Source: a bacterium (GTDB lineage Bacteria > Desulfobacterota > Deferrisomatia > Deferrisomatales > Deferrisomataceae). Taken from it: 64,000 nucleotides of DNA. The DNA is taken from positions 124,001-188,000 of the forward strand of contig JALUTY010000078.1 in the NCBI GenBank assembly GCA_027021615.1. The letters run 5' to 3'. The notes below the pieces were generated by a model that ran no database searches, was not told the DNA's origin, and saw only the letters and a list, made by a program, of their open reading frames with translations. The number at the start of each line of letters is the position of its first letter. Within the stretch, counting starts at the first letter, position 1. The position numbers and the translations under genes are program-made. This document shows positions 42,821-51,107 of this stretch, piece by piece.

Positions 42821-44070
42821 CCCCACCGCCACCGGGGCCCCTCCGGGGTGTCCTCCACCGTGACACCGGTCCGGCCCAGAGCCTCGCGCAGGGCGTCGGC
42901 CTCGGCCCACCTCCCCTCGCGGCGGAGCCATTCCCGAACCCGGACCAGGTCCTCCACGAGGGGGGCGAGGCACGCCTCCCGGCTGGTCGGCCTCGTCTCC
43001 AGCTCCGCGCCCAGGGAGACCACGGCCTCCCGAAGCACCTCCCGGGCCTCGACCCGGTCGGACTCATCCGGGGCCTCCATCACCCACCGGTCCAGGTCCA
43101 GCACGGCCCGCACCGCCCCCCGGGGGTCTCCCTCGGCGAGGGCCCGGTGAAAGGCCTCCTCCAGGCTGCGAACCCGGTCCCAGAAACCGGGCTGCCGTGC
43201 CTCCGGCCTGGGCTCCGGTGAGGCGGTGCCGATCGGGGTCTCCTCGCCGGGGGGCGCTCCGGGACCGAGGGCTTCCAGCGGAAACGCCCGGCCGCTGGGG
43301 AACCGACTCTCCCGCCCGTCCCGGCGCAGGGTCGCGGCCCCCAGCCCCCGCACCTCGACCCGACCGGCGCCGAAGTCCAGGATCACCGCGGTGTGCTCGT
43401 CGATCCCCAGGATCCCCTGCCCGGGCGGCAGTTGGGCCTCGAGCGCCCGGAACCGGGGCTCGCCCATGTAGCAGAATCGGGTGTCGTGGGTGCCGCCCTC
43501 GGCGTTGTTCCAGTGGGGCACCACCACCAGATCGAGGCCGAGGCGGCCCAGCAGGTCGAGGCCATCGACCCAAGCGGGCTCCTCGCCCACCTTGTAGATC
43601 TCGTACACGGGCAGGGTGTACCGACCCACGGTGAGCGCCGCCGCGCTGGCGGCCGCCAGACAGCCCCCTGACCGGACCCGCTCCACCAGGATGTCCGGGA
43701 CCGGCGTGCCCTTCCAGTGGCGCAGGGCATAGGTGGGGCTGCCCGGGCCCACCAGCACGTAGTCGGCCGCCCGCAGGGTCCGCAACGCCTCCGCCACCTC
43801 GAGGGGGGGCAGGCCCTTCCGCCGGAACGACGCCACCCCCAGGGGGTGGCCGACCCTCTCCCGGAAGTAGGCCCGGGCCTTCTCCGCGATCTGGTCCGCG
43901 TTCAGTTGGAACCCGGCAGGGGTGTCGAGGAACACGGCCCTGGGCCGGTCACCCAGCCGGCGAAGCAGCGCCTTGTGCACCTCCACCATGGTGGCGGTGA
44001 GCTCGCCGGAGCCCATCAGGGCCACCACGCCTCGGGGAGGGCGTGCGTCCTCGGTTTGCGACGAATCCAT
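42817..44070 (-). CDS. S51/cyanophycinase-like protein with CysRS-type C-terminal domain
   Basis: 417 residues. Residues about 10-275 are a type-1 glutamine-amidotransferase-like S51 fold: VALMGSGELTATM, DYVLVGPGSPTYALRHW, the nucleophile region GGCLAAASAAAL and GIDEHTAVIL. After a Pro-rich linker, residues about 310-417 match the C-terminus of cysteinyl-tRNA synthetase: a helical DALR-like segment, LVRVREWLRREGRWAEADALR, then GVTVEDTPEGPRWRW. No HIGH or KMSKS catalytic half is present. It is first in the operon with GNAT, GT4 and PIG-L genes. Function is unknown. Confidence 0.82.
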   Translation of the reverse strand: MDSSQTEDARPPRGVVALMGSGELTATMVEVHKALLRRLGDRPRAVFLDTPAGFQLNADQIAEKARAYFRERVGHPLGVASFRRKGLPPLEVAEALRTLRAADYVLVGPGSPTYALRHWKGTPVPDILVERVRSGGCLAAASAAALTVGRYTLPVYEIYKVGEEPAWVDGLDLLGRLGLDLVVVPHWNNAEGGTHDTRFCYMGEPRFRALEAQLPPGQGILGIDEHTAVILDFGAGRVEVRGLGAATLRRDGRESRFPSGRAFPLEALGPGAPPGEETPIGTASPEPRPEARQPGFWDRVRSLEEAFHRALAEGDPRGAVRAVLDLDRWVMEAPDESDRVEAREVLREAVVSLGAELETRPTSREACLAPLVEDLVRVREWLRREGRWAEADALREALGRTGVTVEDTPEGPRWRWG

Positions 44071-44188
44071 GCGTCAATCGTCTCCCGACCGTTGGGGCGA
44101 TGCAGGGGAAGGCCACAATTTATACCAGAGACGTGCGTGTTACCAAGATGGCGCAAGCGTGCCACGACAGGGGGCTTCCCAGTAACTT

Positions 44189-44216
44189 CGGTCCACGGTC
44201 TTCGGTCTACGGTCTC
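44189..44216. repeat. 7-bp array (CGGTCNN)
   Basis: CGGTCCA CGGTCTT CGGTCTA CGGTCTC in register, preceded by GCTTCCCAGTAACTT, the inverse of the motif at 39178. Confidence 0.75.
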
Positions 44217-44520
44217 CTGGCCCCCCCCAGGGCAAGTGGCTCTCGCCAACCCGGCGGCGGGGGGCCTATTGGAGCGCCGGGCGTGGCTCCTATGGTCGCT
44301 GCATCCGGCACTCAGCCACCGCGTGCCCGGTCGGCTTCGCTTCCGGGCAGTCTCGCAATAAGATCCGCTGAAACGCCTCGTCCCCCGGGCTGAGTGACGG
44401 ATGCAGCGTAAGTCGGATGCTGCACTCACGCACGGCCGGAAACAGGCCCCCCGCCGCCGCGGGAAGGCGCCCGGTTACGCCGCGGGTTGTAGGGCCCCCC
44501 AGGGACCTGGCGATGCTTCC
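44217..44520. repeat. Long imperfect palindrome, family D copy 2
   Basis: It matches copy 1 (28153-28425) through GGGCAAGTGGCT, CGCCAACCCGG, GGAGCGCCGGGCGTGGCTCC, GGTCGCTGCATCCGG, GTAAGTCGGATGCTGCACTC and GGCCGGAAACAGGCCCC. The middle of this copy has about 60 extra bases (44325-44395). No gene is in 44071-44695. Confidence 0.75.
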
Positions 44521-44658
44521 ATGTAACTTCCGTTAGGACGGTGGGAGGCTGGGACGTCATGGGGTTTGAAAGCTTATCTGATTTCCGAGTGTTACAGGCA
44601 CGCCCCCGAGCTCTGGCACGGTTCGGGAGCCGCCTGGCCGCTAGCCGGCCGAAGGCCC

Positions 44659-44700
44659 CGACCGACGACCAACGACTGATGACCAACGACCGACGTCAGG
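44659..44700. repeat. 7-bp array containing the DMT transporter stop codon
   Basis: CGACCGA CGACCAA CGACTGA TGACCAA CGACCGA CGTCAGG, six units in register, preceded by GGCCGAAGGCCCC. The minus-strand TGA of the transporter (44696-44698) is in the last unit. Confidence 0.78.
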
Positions 44701-45544
44701 ACCGATCCGGGCTTCTCCCCGCACGGGTGGCCTGCACCAGGCCCAGGAGCACCAGGGTCATGCCGGCCAGGGCGCCGAAGGGTAGGTCCTCCCCGAACAC
44801 CAGGTAGCCCAGCCCCAGGGCGAACACCGACCCGAGATACGTGAGGTGGCTTACCCGGGAGGCCGGCTCCAGGTGGTAGGCGTGGGTCATCTGAACCTGG
44901 GCGGCTTGGGTCAGCAGCCCAACGGCCACCAGCCACACCCACTGCATCCCTCGGGGCCACTCCCAATGGGTCAGGGTGTAGGGGCCCACCAGAGGAAGGG
45001 TGACCAGGGGGAAGTAGAAGATCACCACCAGGGGGTCCTCCAGGCCGGCCAGCCTCCGCACCAGGTTGTAGGCCACCCCGGCGAGCACCGAGGCCGTGAG
45101 CCCCAGGCCGAGCACGCCCAGCCCGACCCGCGGGTCGAACCCCTTCATCAGGGCCACCCCGGCGAAACAGAGCAGAAACCATCCCCACTGCCGCCGAGTG
45201 GCCGGTTCGCGCAGCCACAGGCCCGACAGGGCCACCGTGAACAGGGGCGACAGGTACTGCACCGTGACCGCCGTGGCCAGGGGCATGTGCTGGAGGGTGT
45301 AGAAGTACAGGAGCAGGGCCCCGGTCCCGGCCGCCCCCCGGGCCAGCAGAAGCCCCCGGTGGGCGCCCCAGGGGCTTCGGCCGGCCCGACGGAGCATCCA
45401 CCCGCACGCCACCAGGGACACCCAGGCCCGGAAGAACACCACCTCGTGGGCCGGGATCGGCCGGAGGAGCTTGACCAGCACCCCCATCAGGGTAAACAGG
45501 AACGTGGCCAGCACCATTTTTCGCTGGCCGGGGGAGAGGGTCAT
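44696..45544 (-). CDS. EamA/DMT-superfamily transporter
   Basis: 282 residues with ten predicted membrane helices and the two EamA repeats (AHEVVFFRAWVSLVAC, TAVTVQYLSPLFTVALSGLWL; then YLGSVFALGLGYLVFGEDLPFGALAG). It is probably an exporter of metabolites or amino acids; the substrate is unknown. The final residues and stop run into a 7-bp repeat array. Confidence 0.85.
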   Translation of the reverse strand: MTLSPGQRKMVLATFLFTLMGVLVKLLRPIPAHEVVFFRAWVSLVACGWMLRRAGRSPWGAHRGLLLARGAAGTGALLLYFYTLQHMPLATAVTVQYLSPLFTVALSGLWLREPATRRQWGWFLLCFAGVALMKGFDPRVGLGVLGLGLTASVLAGVAYNLVRRLAGLEDPLVVIFYFPLVTLPLVGPYTLTHWEWPRGMQWVWLVAVGLLTQAAQVQMTHAYHLEPASRVSHLTYLGSVFALGLGYLVFGEDLPFGALAGMTLVLLGLVQATRAGRSPDRS

Positions 45545-45564
45545 CGGAGGTTAGTCGGCGAGTT

Positions 45565-45830
45565 ACTAAGGCCTACGGAGGTCTTGCCGGACGCGGGTGG
45601 GGGACTGGCTCCGGCCGGGCGCGAGTGCGGCACCCTTTTCGCCGCGCCTTCGCATGCCGTTGTCAGCCCGGTAGGCCGGGGCGCCGGTGGCGGAGGTTCC
45701 TGAACTTCCAAAGCGATCCAAGCCGGGTGAGGGCGCGGCGACGTAAGGGGCCGCGCCCGGCTCTCCACCAGCCCCCCACCCGCTGGTTCCTTTGTGAACG
45801 CCGGGGATCTGACAATAGTTCCGTTGGTAT
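45565..45830. repeat. Long imperfect palindrome, family B copy 2
   Basis: Left arm GCGGGTGGGGGACTGGCTCC and right arm CCAGCCCCCCACCCGC are inverted, with GGCCGGGCGCGAGTGCGGCA opposite GGCCGCGCCCGGCTCTCC. The right end CTGACAATAGTTCCGTTGG resembles that of copy 1 (5495-5515). Confidence 0.7.
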
Positions 45831-45834
45831 TAGT

Positions 45835-46056
45835 ATGCCAATTTGCGATCAAGATGGGCTCATAGAGGGGCGATTTGAGGGCCGTCGGTCCTCCGCCGGA
45901 AAAGACGGCCTCGCCGAAGCCGCTACGGCTCGGTTTGCTGCGGCGCGTGAGAGCACGCGCCGCGGGCGCTCCCTTGCGCCGAGCGGCTCGAACGGCTCGG
46001 CCGTAGCGCTGCGGGCCAACGGCCCCCAAATCGCTGGCTTCGAATGCGACTTGGTA
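45835..46056. repeat. Palindromic element, family A divergent copy
   Basis: The ends ATGCCAATTTGCGATCAA (45835-45852) and TTCGAATGCGACTTGGTA (46039-46056) are degenerate family A termini. The interior differs: it holds its own inverted repeat built on CGGCTCGGTTTGCTGCGG and AGCGGCTCGAACGGCTCGG. Confidence 0.6.
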
Positions 46057-46129
46057 GAGGTCGAAGCGGAAAAGGGAGGCAAGTGTAGAGGGGGGGAGCG
46101 GGTCCGTGCAATGGAAGGAGGCGCACGAC

Positions 46130-46567
46130 GTGCTGCGGGAGGCGAGTATCGCGGATCTCAAGCGGATGGGGATCCCAGGGGACCGGCGGGTGCTGGTGAA
46201 CCGGGGTCGGGGCAACGACGAACTCGCGCCGTCTTCCGATCTGCTCCGGGAGTTCCTGGAAACGAAGAAGGCCCTGGAGGAGCGGTTCGGCCGGGGTTCG
46301 AAAGCGGCGCACAACCGGGCGTTCGTGGAGTGCGCCTACGAGGCCCGGTTCCGGCGGCAGATCGAGGGCGACCCGGCCGCGTTGGAGCGGCTGGCGGAGC
46401 TCGCGGCCCGGTCTCGGATCGGGGACGTGTACCTGGTGTGCTACGAGGGCCCGGAAAAGGCGTGCCACCGGCGCATCCTGCTGCGGATCGCCCAGGAGCG
46501 GTTCGGCGCCGAGGTGGAGATCAGCGGGGTGGAGCCCCCAGCCGGGCTTGTGCGTCGGCAGCGGTGA
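46130..46567 (+). CDS. DUF488-family protein
   Basis: 145 residues from GTG 46130, preceded by AAGGAGG at 8 bases; GTG 46106 is an alternative. REASIADLKR, RRVLVNRGRGNDELAPSSDLL and the DUF488 Cys-His motif VYLVCYEGPEKACHRRIL are present. The family's function is uncertain; it has been linked to DNA-lesion and nucleotide binding. Its 3' end overlaps the convergent DUF167 gene by 47 bases. Confidence 0.78.
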   Translation: MLREASIADLKRMGIPGDRRVLVNRGRGNDELAPSSDLLREFLETKKALEERFGRGSKAAHNRAFVECAYEARFRRQIEGDPAALERLAELAARSRIGDVYLVCYEGPEKACHRRILLRIAQERFGAEVEISGVEPPAGLVRRQR

Positions 46568-46808
46568 GCCCCGCGATCCGGACCGTTTTGCGGCGGCCTT
46601 TCTCGCCCCGCACCATCTCCACCGCCGACCGGGGCACGCCGAGCCGCTTGGCCAGGAACCGTACGAGCTCGGTGTTGGCCCTGCCGTCCACCGGGGGCGC
46701 CGCCACCCGGACCTTGATCGCGTCGCCCTGTAGCCCCACCACCGCGGTCTTGCTGGCCCGGGGCTGCACCCACAGATCGATCTCCACCCCGCCGGGGACC
46801 TCACGCAT
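46521..46808 (-). CDS. DUF167/YggU-family protein
   Basis: 95 residues from ATG 46808. EIDLWVQPRASKTAVVGLQGDAIKVRVAAPPVDGRAN and LAKRLGVPRSAVEMVRGEKGRRKTVRI cover the whole DUF167 fold. It is a small conserved protein of unknown function that commonly follows yggT and divIVA, as here. Its start overlaps the DivIVA stop. Confidence 0.9.
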   Translation of the reverse strand: MREVPGGVEIDLWVQPRASKTAVVGLQGDAIKVRVAAPPVDGRANTELVRFLAKRLGVPRSAVEMVRGEKGRRKTVRIAGLTAADAQARLGAPPR

Positions 46809-47298
46809 CGGCACCGGGATCGTCCTCGGACCCTTCTTCGTCGTTCGTGATCAGCTCGGGAGCCTGAGGTGGCCGGTCCTTGCGCTCCTGCACCCAGGCC
46901 AGCAGGGTGTGGGCCAGGCCCTCAGCCTCGGCGAGCCAAAGGGTCCAGCGCTGGCGGAGCGTCTCGATCTCGCGCCGCACCCGCAGCAGCTCCTCGTTGG
47001 CCTCGGCCAGGATCCGGTCGGCCCGCTGCCGAGCCTGGGCCTCTATGATCTCGGCCTCCTGGCGTGCCTTCGCGAGGATCCCCTCCTGCAGGGTCCGGGC
47101 GGCGGCCAGCGCCTCCTCCAGGGTGCGCCGTGCCTTCTTCTCCTCCCCGAGCTCCACGGTCAGCCGATCGCGTTCCTCCCGGAGGTGCTCCAGCTCGTCC
47201 GCGATCCGCTGGAGGAACGCGTCCACCTCCACCGGGTCGAACCCCCGGAAGGTGGTGCGGAACGTCTGCTCCATCACATCGGCCGGGGTCAGTCGCAT
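46801..47298 (-). CDS. divIVA: DivIVA-domain protein
   Basis: 165 residues. The N-terminal lipid-binding segment LTPADVMEQTFRTTFRGFDPVEVDAFLQ is followed by a long coiled coil. It probably marks membrane curvature at poles or septa. In the usual proC-yggT-divIVA-DUF167 neighbourhood. Confidence 0.88.
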   Translation of the reverse strand: MRLTPADVMEQTFRTTFRGFDPVEVDAFLQRIADELEHLREERDRLTVELGEEKKARRTLEEALAAARTLQEGILAKARQEAEIIEAQARQRADRILAEANEELLRVRREIETLRQRWTLWLAEAEGLAHTLLAWVQERKDRPPQAPELITNDEEGSEDDPGADA

Positions 47299-47310
47299 GG
47301 GGACACCTCG

Positions 47311-47610
47311 TCAGCGCAGACGCAGGGCCAGATCGGCCAGCGTACCCACCAGGAAGAGCCGCAGGAAGTAGATGGCCAGGATCACGATCAAGGGGGAGAA
47401 GTCCATGCCCCCGAACACCACCGGCAGCCTCCGGCGCACCCAGTAGAGCACGGGGTCCGTGGCCCGATGGAGGAACCGCACGATCGGGTTATAGGGATCG
47501 GGGTTCACCCAGGACAGCAGGGCCCGGATCAGAACCACCCAGAAGTAGAGGTTGAGCACCAGGTCCAGCACCCGGGCAAGCCCGAGAAGAAAATTGCCCA
47601 GCACGAACAT
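47311..47610 (-). CDS. YggT-family membrane protein
   Basis: 99 residues with two YggT repeats, ALLSWVNPDPYNPIVRFLHRATDPVLYWVRRRLP and DFSPLIVILAIYFLRLFL. An integral membrane protein implicated in envelope or division functions. It is 12 bp upstream of divIVA. Confidence 0.9.
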   Translation of the reverse strand: MFVLGNFLLGLARVLDLVLNLYFWVVLIRALLSWVNPDPYNPIVRFLHRATDPVLYWVRRRLPVVFGGMDFSPLIVILAIYFLRLFLVGTLADLALRLR

Positions 47611-47781
47611 GTGTCGCCTCCGTGAGTAGCGTCGGGCCCCGGCCTCAGGGGCCTAGCCCGCACTATTCATGAGCGTTCGTCGCGAAACCGTCGAGTGTGC
47701 GTCAGATCGGGGCAAGCACGAGCGCACGAGGGGCCCCCAGCCCCACCCTCTGGGAAAGCACGAAATTTCGGAAACACGGCA

Positions 47782-48591
47782 CTAGCCTAGCTTCCGGCAA
47801 CGCTCTGTGGCCGCGGCCACCGCCTCGATCAGGGCGGAGCGAAGCCCCCGGGCCTCGAGCTCCCGCAGCCCCGCCGCGGTCGTGCCCCCCGGCGAGGTGA
47901 CCCGGTCCCGGAGCTCTGCCGGGTGCTCCGGGCTCTCCAGAGCCAGTTTTGCGGCGCCCAGCACGGTCTGCGCGGCCAGGTGGCGCGCCAGGGGACGGGG
48001 AAGCCCCATCAGCACCCCCCCGTCGGCCAGGGCCTCGATCACCGAGAACACATAGGCCGGCCCGCTGCCGCTCAGGCCCGTCACGGCGTCGAGGAGCTCC
48101 TCCTTGTCCACCGCGTGCACGGTGCCGACCGACCCCAGGAGCGTCTCCACCCACCCGCGGTGCTTCGGAGTGACGAGCTGGTTTGCGCAGTACACGCTGG
48201 CGCCGCACCTGATCAGCGCCGGGGTGTTCGGCATCACCCGGACGACGGGAGTACCCGCTGGCAGACCCCGCTCCAGCCGGGCCAGGGTGACGCCGGCGCA
48301 CACGCTCACCACCAGGGGGGAGCCGCCGCCGGTCCGGGTCCCTTCCAGGGCTGGGTCCAGGTCCTGGGGCTTGACCGCGAGCACCACGATCCCCGCACCG
48401 GCGCATGCCCGGGCCGGGTTCACTTCGACCCGGATGCCGTGCCGATGGGACACCTCCCCGGCTCGGGCCTCGAGCTTTTCCACCCCGACCAGCTGCTCCG
48501 GGGAGACGACCCCGGCGTCCAGAAGCCCCCGGACCAGGGCCTCGCCCATGTTGCCGACCCCGATCACGGCGATGCGTGGCAGTGCTGACAT
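47782..48591 (-). CDS. proC: Pyrroline-5-carboxylate reductase
   Basis: 269 residues. The Rossmann start is IAVIGVGNMGEALVRGLL, with VVLAVKPQDL and the C-terminal signature DAVTGLSGSGPAYVF. It makes proline from pyrroline-5-carboxylate with NAD(P)H. The 171-bp gap to yggT carries no gene. Confidence 0.95.
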   Translation of the reverse strand: MSALPRIAVIGVGNMGEALVRGLLDAGVVSPEQLVGVEKLEARAGEVSHRHGIRVEVNPARACAGAGIVVLAVKPQDLDPALEGTRTGGGSPLVVSVCAGVTLARLERGLPAGTPVVRVMPNTPALIRCGASVYCANQLVTPKHRGWVETLLGSVGTVHAVDKEELLDAVTGLSGSGPAYVFSVIEALADGGVLMGLPRPLARHLAAQTVLGAAKLALESPEHPAELRDRVTSPGGTTAAGLRELEARGLRSALIEAVAAATERCRKLG

Positions 48592-48643
48592 GGTTGCATC
48601 CTTTTCCCGTCGTGACTCGGGCCGTTGGTGTACGCAGGAAGGC

Positions 48644-49342
48644 TCACCCCCGCTCCCCGAAGATCGCGGTTCCGACCCGCACCATGGTGGCGCCCTCCTC
48701 GATGGCCACCGGGAAATCGTGGCTCATGCCCATGCTCAGATGCTCGAGCCGAACCGCCGGAGGCACCCCGGCCTGGAGGCGGTCCCGCAGCTCGCGCAGG
48801 GCCCGGAAGTAGGGGCGGACCTCCTCGGGGTCGGACCGGTACGGCGGGATCGTCATGAGCCCCCGGATCCTCAGGTGGGGCCACCCGCCCGCCCGGCCGA
48901 GCAGAGCCCGGGCCCCTTCGGCGTCGGTGCCCGACTTGGTGGCCTCGCCGCCCACGTTCACCTGGATCAGCACGTCCACCGTGCGGTTGCGGGACGCGGC
49001 CGCCTTTTCGAGCGCGTCCCCCAGGGAGGGACGATCCAGCGAGTGGATCCAGGCGAAGGTCTCCACCGCCCGGCGGGCCTTGTTGGACTGGAGGTGGCCG
49101 ATCATGTGCCATCGGGCGTCCGGGGGCAAACGGTCCACCTTGGACAAGGCCTCCTGGACGTAGTTCTCCCCGAAGTCCCGGGCCCCGGCCCGGTACGCCG
49201 CCTCGATTCGCTCCAGGCCCATCCTCTTGGATACGGCCACCAGCACGATCCCGTGGGGCTCGCGTCCGGCTGCCTCGGCCGCCCGCCGCACCCGCTCCAG
49301 GGCGGCCCGGTACCGCTCGGCGATCTCGGTTGTGTGGTCCAT
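48644..49342 (-). CDS. YggS-family PLP homeostasis protein
   Basis: 232 residues from ATG 49342; ATG 49348 is nearly as good. The PLP Lys is in VLVAVSKRM; further motifs are FGENYVQEALSK, WHMIGHLQSNKAR and LSMGMSHDFPVAI. It binds PLP and maintains cofactor supply. It sits upstream of proC as in many genomes. Confidence 0.93.
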   Translation of the reverse strand: MDHTTEIAERYRAALERVRRAAEAAGREPHGIVLVAVSKRMGLERIEAAYRAGARDFGENYVQEALSKVDRLPPDARWHMIGHLQSNKARRAVETFAWIHSLDRPSLGDALEKAAASRNRTVDVLIQVNVGGEATKSGTDAEGARALLGRAGGWPHLRIRGLMTIPPYRSDPEEVRPYFRALRELRDRLQAGVPPAVRLEHLSMGMSHDFPVAIEEGATMVRVGTAIFGERG

Positions 49343-49464
49343 CTCCATCACCTTTTCGGGCCTTCGGTCCGCTGGGCGGCCCGGCGGCTCCCGGGCCTCG
49401 ACACCAAAGCCTCGGGGGCATGGGGCCTGCCGGAGCGCCCGCCCAACGGTCCGAAGCCCCTGCT

Positions 49465-49499
49465 TTTTCTAGTCTCTAGTCTCTAGCCTCTAGACGGCC
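49465..49499. repeat. 7-bp CTAG array containing the maf stop codon
   Basis: TTTTCTA GTCTCTA GTCTCTA GCCTCTA GACGGCC in register. The minus-strand TAG of maf (49483-49485) lies in the third unit. The gap 49343-49464 also has GGGCCTTCGGTCC and a palindrome-core remnant, GGGGCCTGCCGGAGCG. Confidence 0.7.
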
Positions 49500-50091
49500 C
49501 CGCAGGGGCCCGAGGGGCCTCCCAGGGAAGGAGGCCCGTTCCTCCAAGCATCTCCAGGGTCTCCGCCAGGGGCAGCCCCACCACGTTCGTGTACGAGCCC
49601 TCGATCCGCTCCACGAACCCTGCCGCGCTGCCCTGGATCGCGTAGGCCCCGGCCTTGTCGTAGGGCTCCGGCAGGGCCGTGTACCACGCGATCTGCTCCT
49701 CGTCCAAGGGCCGGAACCACACGTGGGTGGTGCAAGTGCGCGCGGTCCGGGCGCTGTCGGGGCCCAGCAAGGCGACGGCCGTGATCACCCGGTGGCTCCG
49801 GCCCGAGAGAGCCCGGAGCATGGCGGCCGCTTCTTTTCGGTCCGCCGGCTTTCCGAGCACCCATCGGTCGAGCACCACCGCCGTGTCGGCCGCCAGGATC
49901 CAGTCGGCCGGGAACGCGTCCCGGGCAGATCGGGCCTTGCGAAGGGCCACCTCCCGGAGGCCGTCCTCCAGGGGAATCTCGGGGGGAAGGGTCTCGTCCG
50001 CCCCCGTGGGAAACACGAGCGCGTCGATCCCTGCCGTGGCCAGGAGCTCGCGGCGGCGGGGCGAGGCAGACGCGAGAACGAGTCGGGACAT
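49483..50091 (-). CDS. maf: Maf-family nucleoside triphosphate pyrophosphatase
   Basis: 202 residues from ATG 50091 after AGAGGAG. LVLASASPRRRELL is the family N-terminus, and AADTAVVLD and KAGAYAIQGSAAGFVERIEGSYTNVVGLPL are diagnostic. It hydrolyses dTTP/UTP and modified nucleotides, which prevents their incorporation. Its last residues (SRG) and stop codon are supplied by the CTAG array. Confidence 0.93.
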   Translation of the reverse strand: MSRLVLASASPRRRELLATAGIDALVFPTGADETLPPEIPLEDGLREVALRKARSARDAFPADWILAADTAVVLDRWVLGKPADRKEAAAMLRALSGRSHRVITAVALLGPDSARTARTCTTHVWFRPLDEEQIAWYTALPEPYDKAGAYAIQGSAAGFVERIEGSYTNVVGLPLAETLEMLGGTGLLPWEAPRAPAGPSRG

Positions 50092-50160
50092 CCGGCTCCT
50101 CTCCGTAACGGGCAACGCTAGACGATGGGTGAAAAAACTGTCAAGCGCTGGAGCGGGCTG

Positions 50161-50407
50161 ATACCGAGTTGCGTTCAAACCGAGAGTTCTCGTGGGGCGG
50201 GGCAAAGGACCTGCCTCCGACCGTGCGCGAAGCCGGGCATTGAGCTTCACCGCGCAGGCACGAAACCGAAGAGCCGGGTCCACGGCAGCGCGTTGGCGTC
50301 CGAACCTTCCGAGGTCCGGGCGTCAGAAGCGCTGTGAGGAGCCGCACCCGGTTCTCCGGCAAGTCCCTTACCCCTCGGGTCCAATGGCTTTGAGTGCAAC
50401 TTGGTAT
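50161..50407. repeat. Palindromic element, family A copy 3
   Basis: Termini ATACCGAGTTGCGTTCAA (50161-50178) and TTGAGTGCAACTTGGTAT (50390-50407) match as inverted repeats at 15 of 18 positions. Inner arms GGGGCAAAGGACCTGCC and GGCAAGTCCCTTACCCC are inverted. The right end coincides with the last base of the deoxynucleoside kinase stop codon (TAA). Confidence 0.82.
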
Positions 50408-51018
50408 TACAGGTACCGCTCGATCGTCTCCAGCACCTCCAGCCGGTCCACCAGGTCGTGGATGAAGTCCAGGCGGTCCGCATCGATCACGAGGACCGGC
50501 GAGAGGTCGTAGCGACGGATCCAGGACCGGTACAGCCGGTTGAGGTCTCGGAGGTAGCCGGGGTCCACGGCCTGTTCGTAGTCCCGACCACGGCGGCGGA
50601 TGCGCCGGCGGATCGTGGACATGCTCGACTTCAGGTAGATCAGCAGGTCCGGCGGGTTGAGGCTGGCGCGGATGGTCTCGTACAGCAGGCGGTACGCTTG
50701 GTAGTCCCGGCCGCTCAGGTGCCCCCGCCGGTGTAGGTTCTCGGCGAAAACCTCGGCGTCCTCGTAGATGGTGCGGTCCTGGATCACGGTCTGGGGGCAG
50801 GCGTCCAGCTCCTGGTGCACCCGGAACTTGAGGGTGAGGAAGTACACCTGGGAGTGGAACGCCCACCGGTCCATGTTCCGGTAGAAGTCGGCCAAGTAGG
50901 GGTTCTCGGCGTTGCGCTCGTAGAACGGCCGGATGTGTGGGTACCGGCGGCACAGGAACTCCACCAGGCTGGACTTGCCGCTGCCCATGTTGCCCGCCAC
51001 CGCGATGTACTTGACCAT
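50407..51018 (-). CDS. Deoxynucleoside kinase
   Basis: 203 residues from ATG 51018. P-loop AGNMGSGKSSL (about 8-18), FYERNAENPYL (Glu of the substrate site), QDRTIYEDAEVF (DRS-like motif) and YLKSSMSTIRRRIRRRGRDYE (lid). It phosphorylates deoxynucleosides in salvage; whether dA/dG or dC is not clear. A strong terminator separates it from the upstream receiver gene. Confidence 0.9.
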   Translation of the reverse strand: MVKYIAVAGNMGSGKSSLVEFLCRRYPHIRPFYERNAENPYLADFYRNMDRWAFHSQVYFLTLKFRVHQELDACPQTVIQDRTIYEDAEVFAENLHRRGHLSGRDYQAYRLLYETIRASLNPPDLLIYLKSSMSTIRRRIRRRGRDYEQAVDPGYLRDLNRLYRSWIRRYDLSPVLVIDADRLDFIHDLVDRLEVLETIERYL

Positions 51019-51056
51019 GGATCTCCGCTGAGATGCCGAGAGGAAAAGGGGGCAGC

Positions 51057-51083
51057 AAAAAGGCCGGCCCCCGGGGCCGGCCT
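51057..51083 (-). terminator. Intrinsic terminator after the lone receiver gene
   Basis: On the minus strand GGCCGGCCCC and GGGGGCCGGCC pair, followed by TTTTT. It separates the receiver (51108) from the kinase gene (51018). Confidence 0.85.
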
Positions 51084-51107
51084 GCGCGCGCCGGGCACCG
51101 GAAGGGT

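Noticed and set aside
45625-47625. Long plus-strand frame across the DUF488 region
   Set aside because: It crosses two palindromes and runs antisense to divIVA and yggT. Only DUF488, in a different frame, has family motifs.
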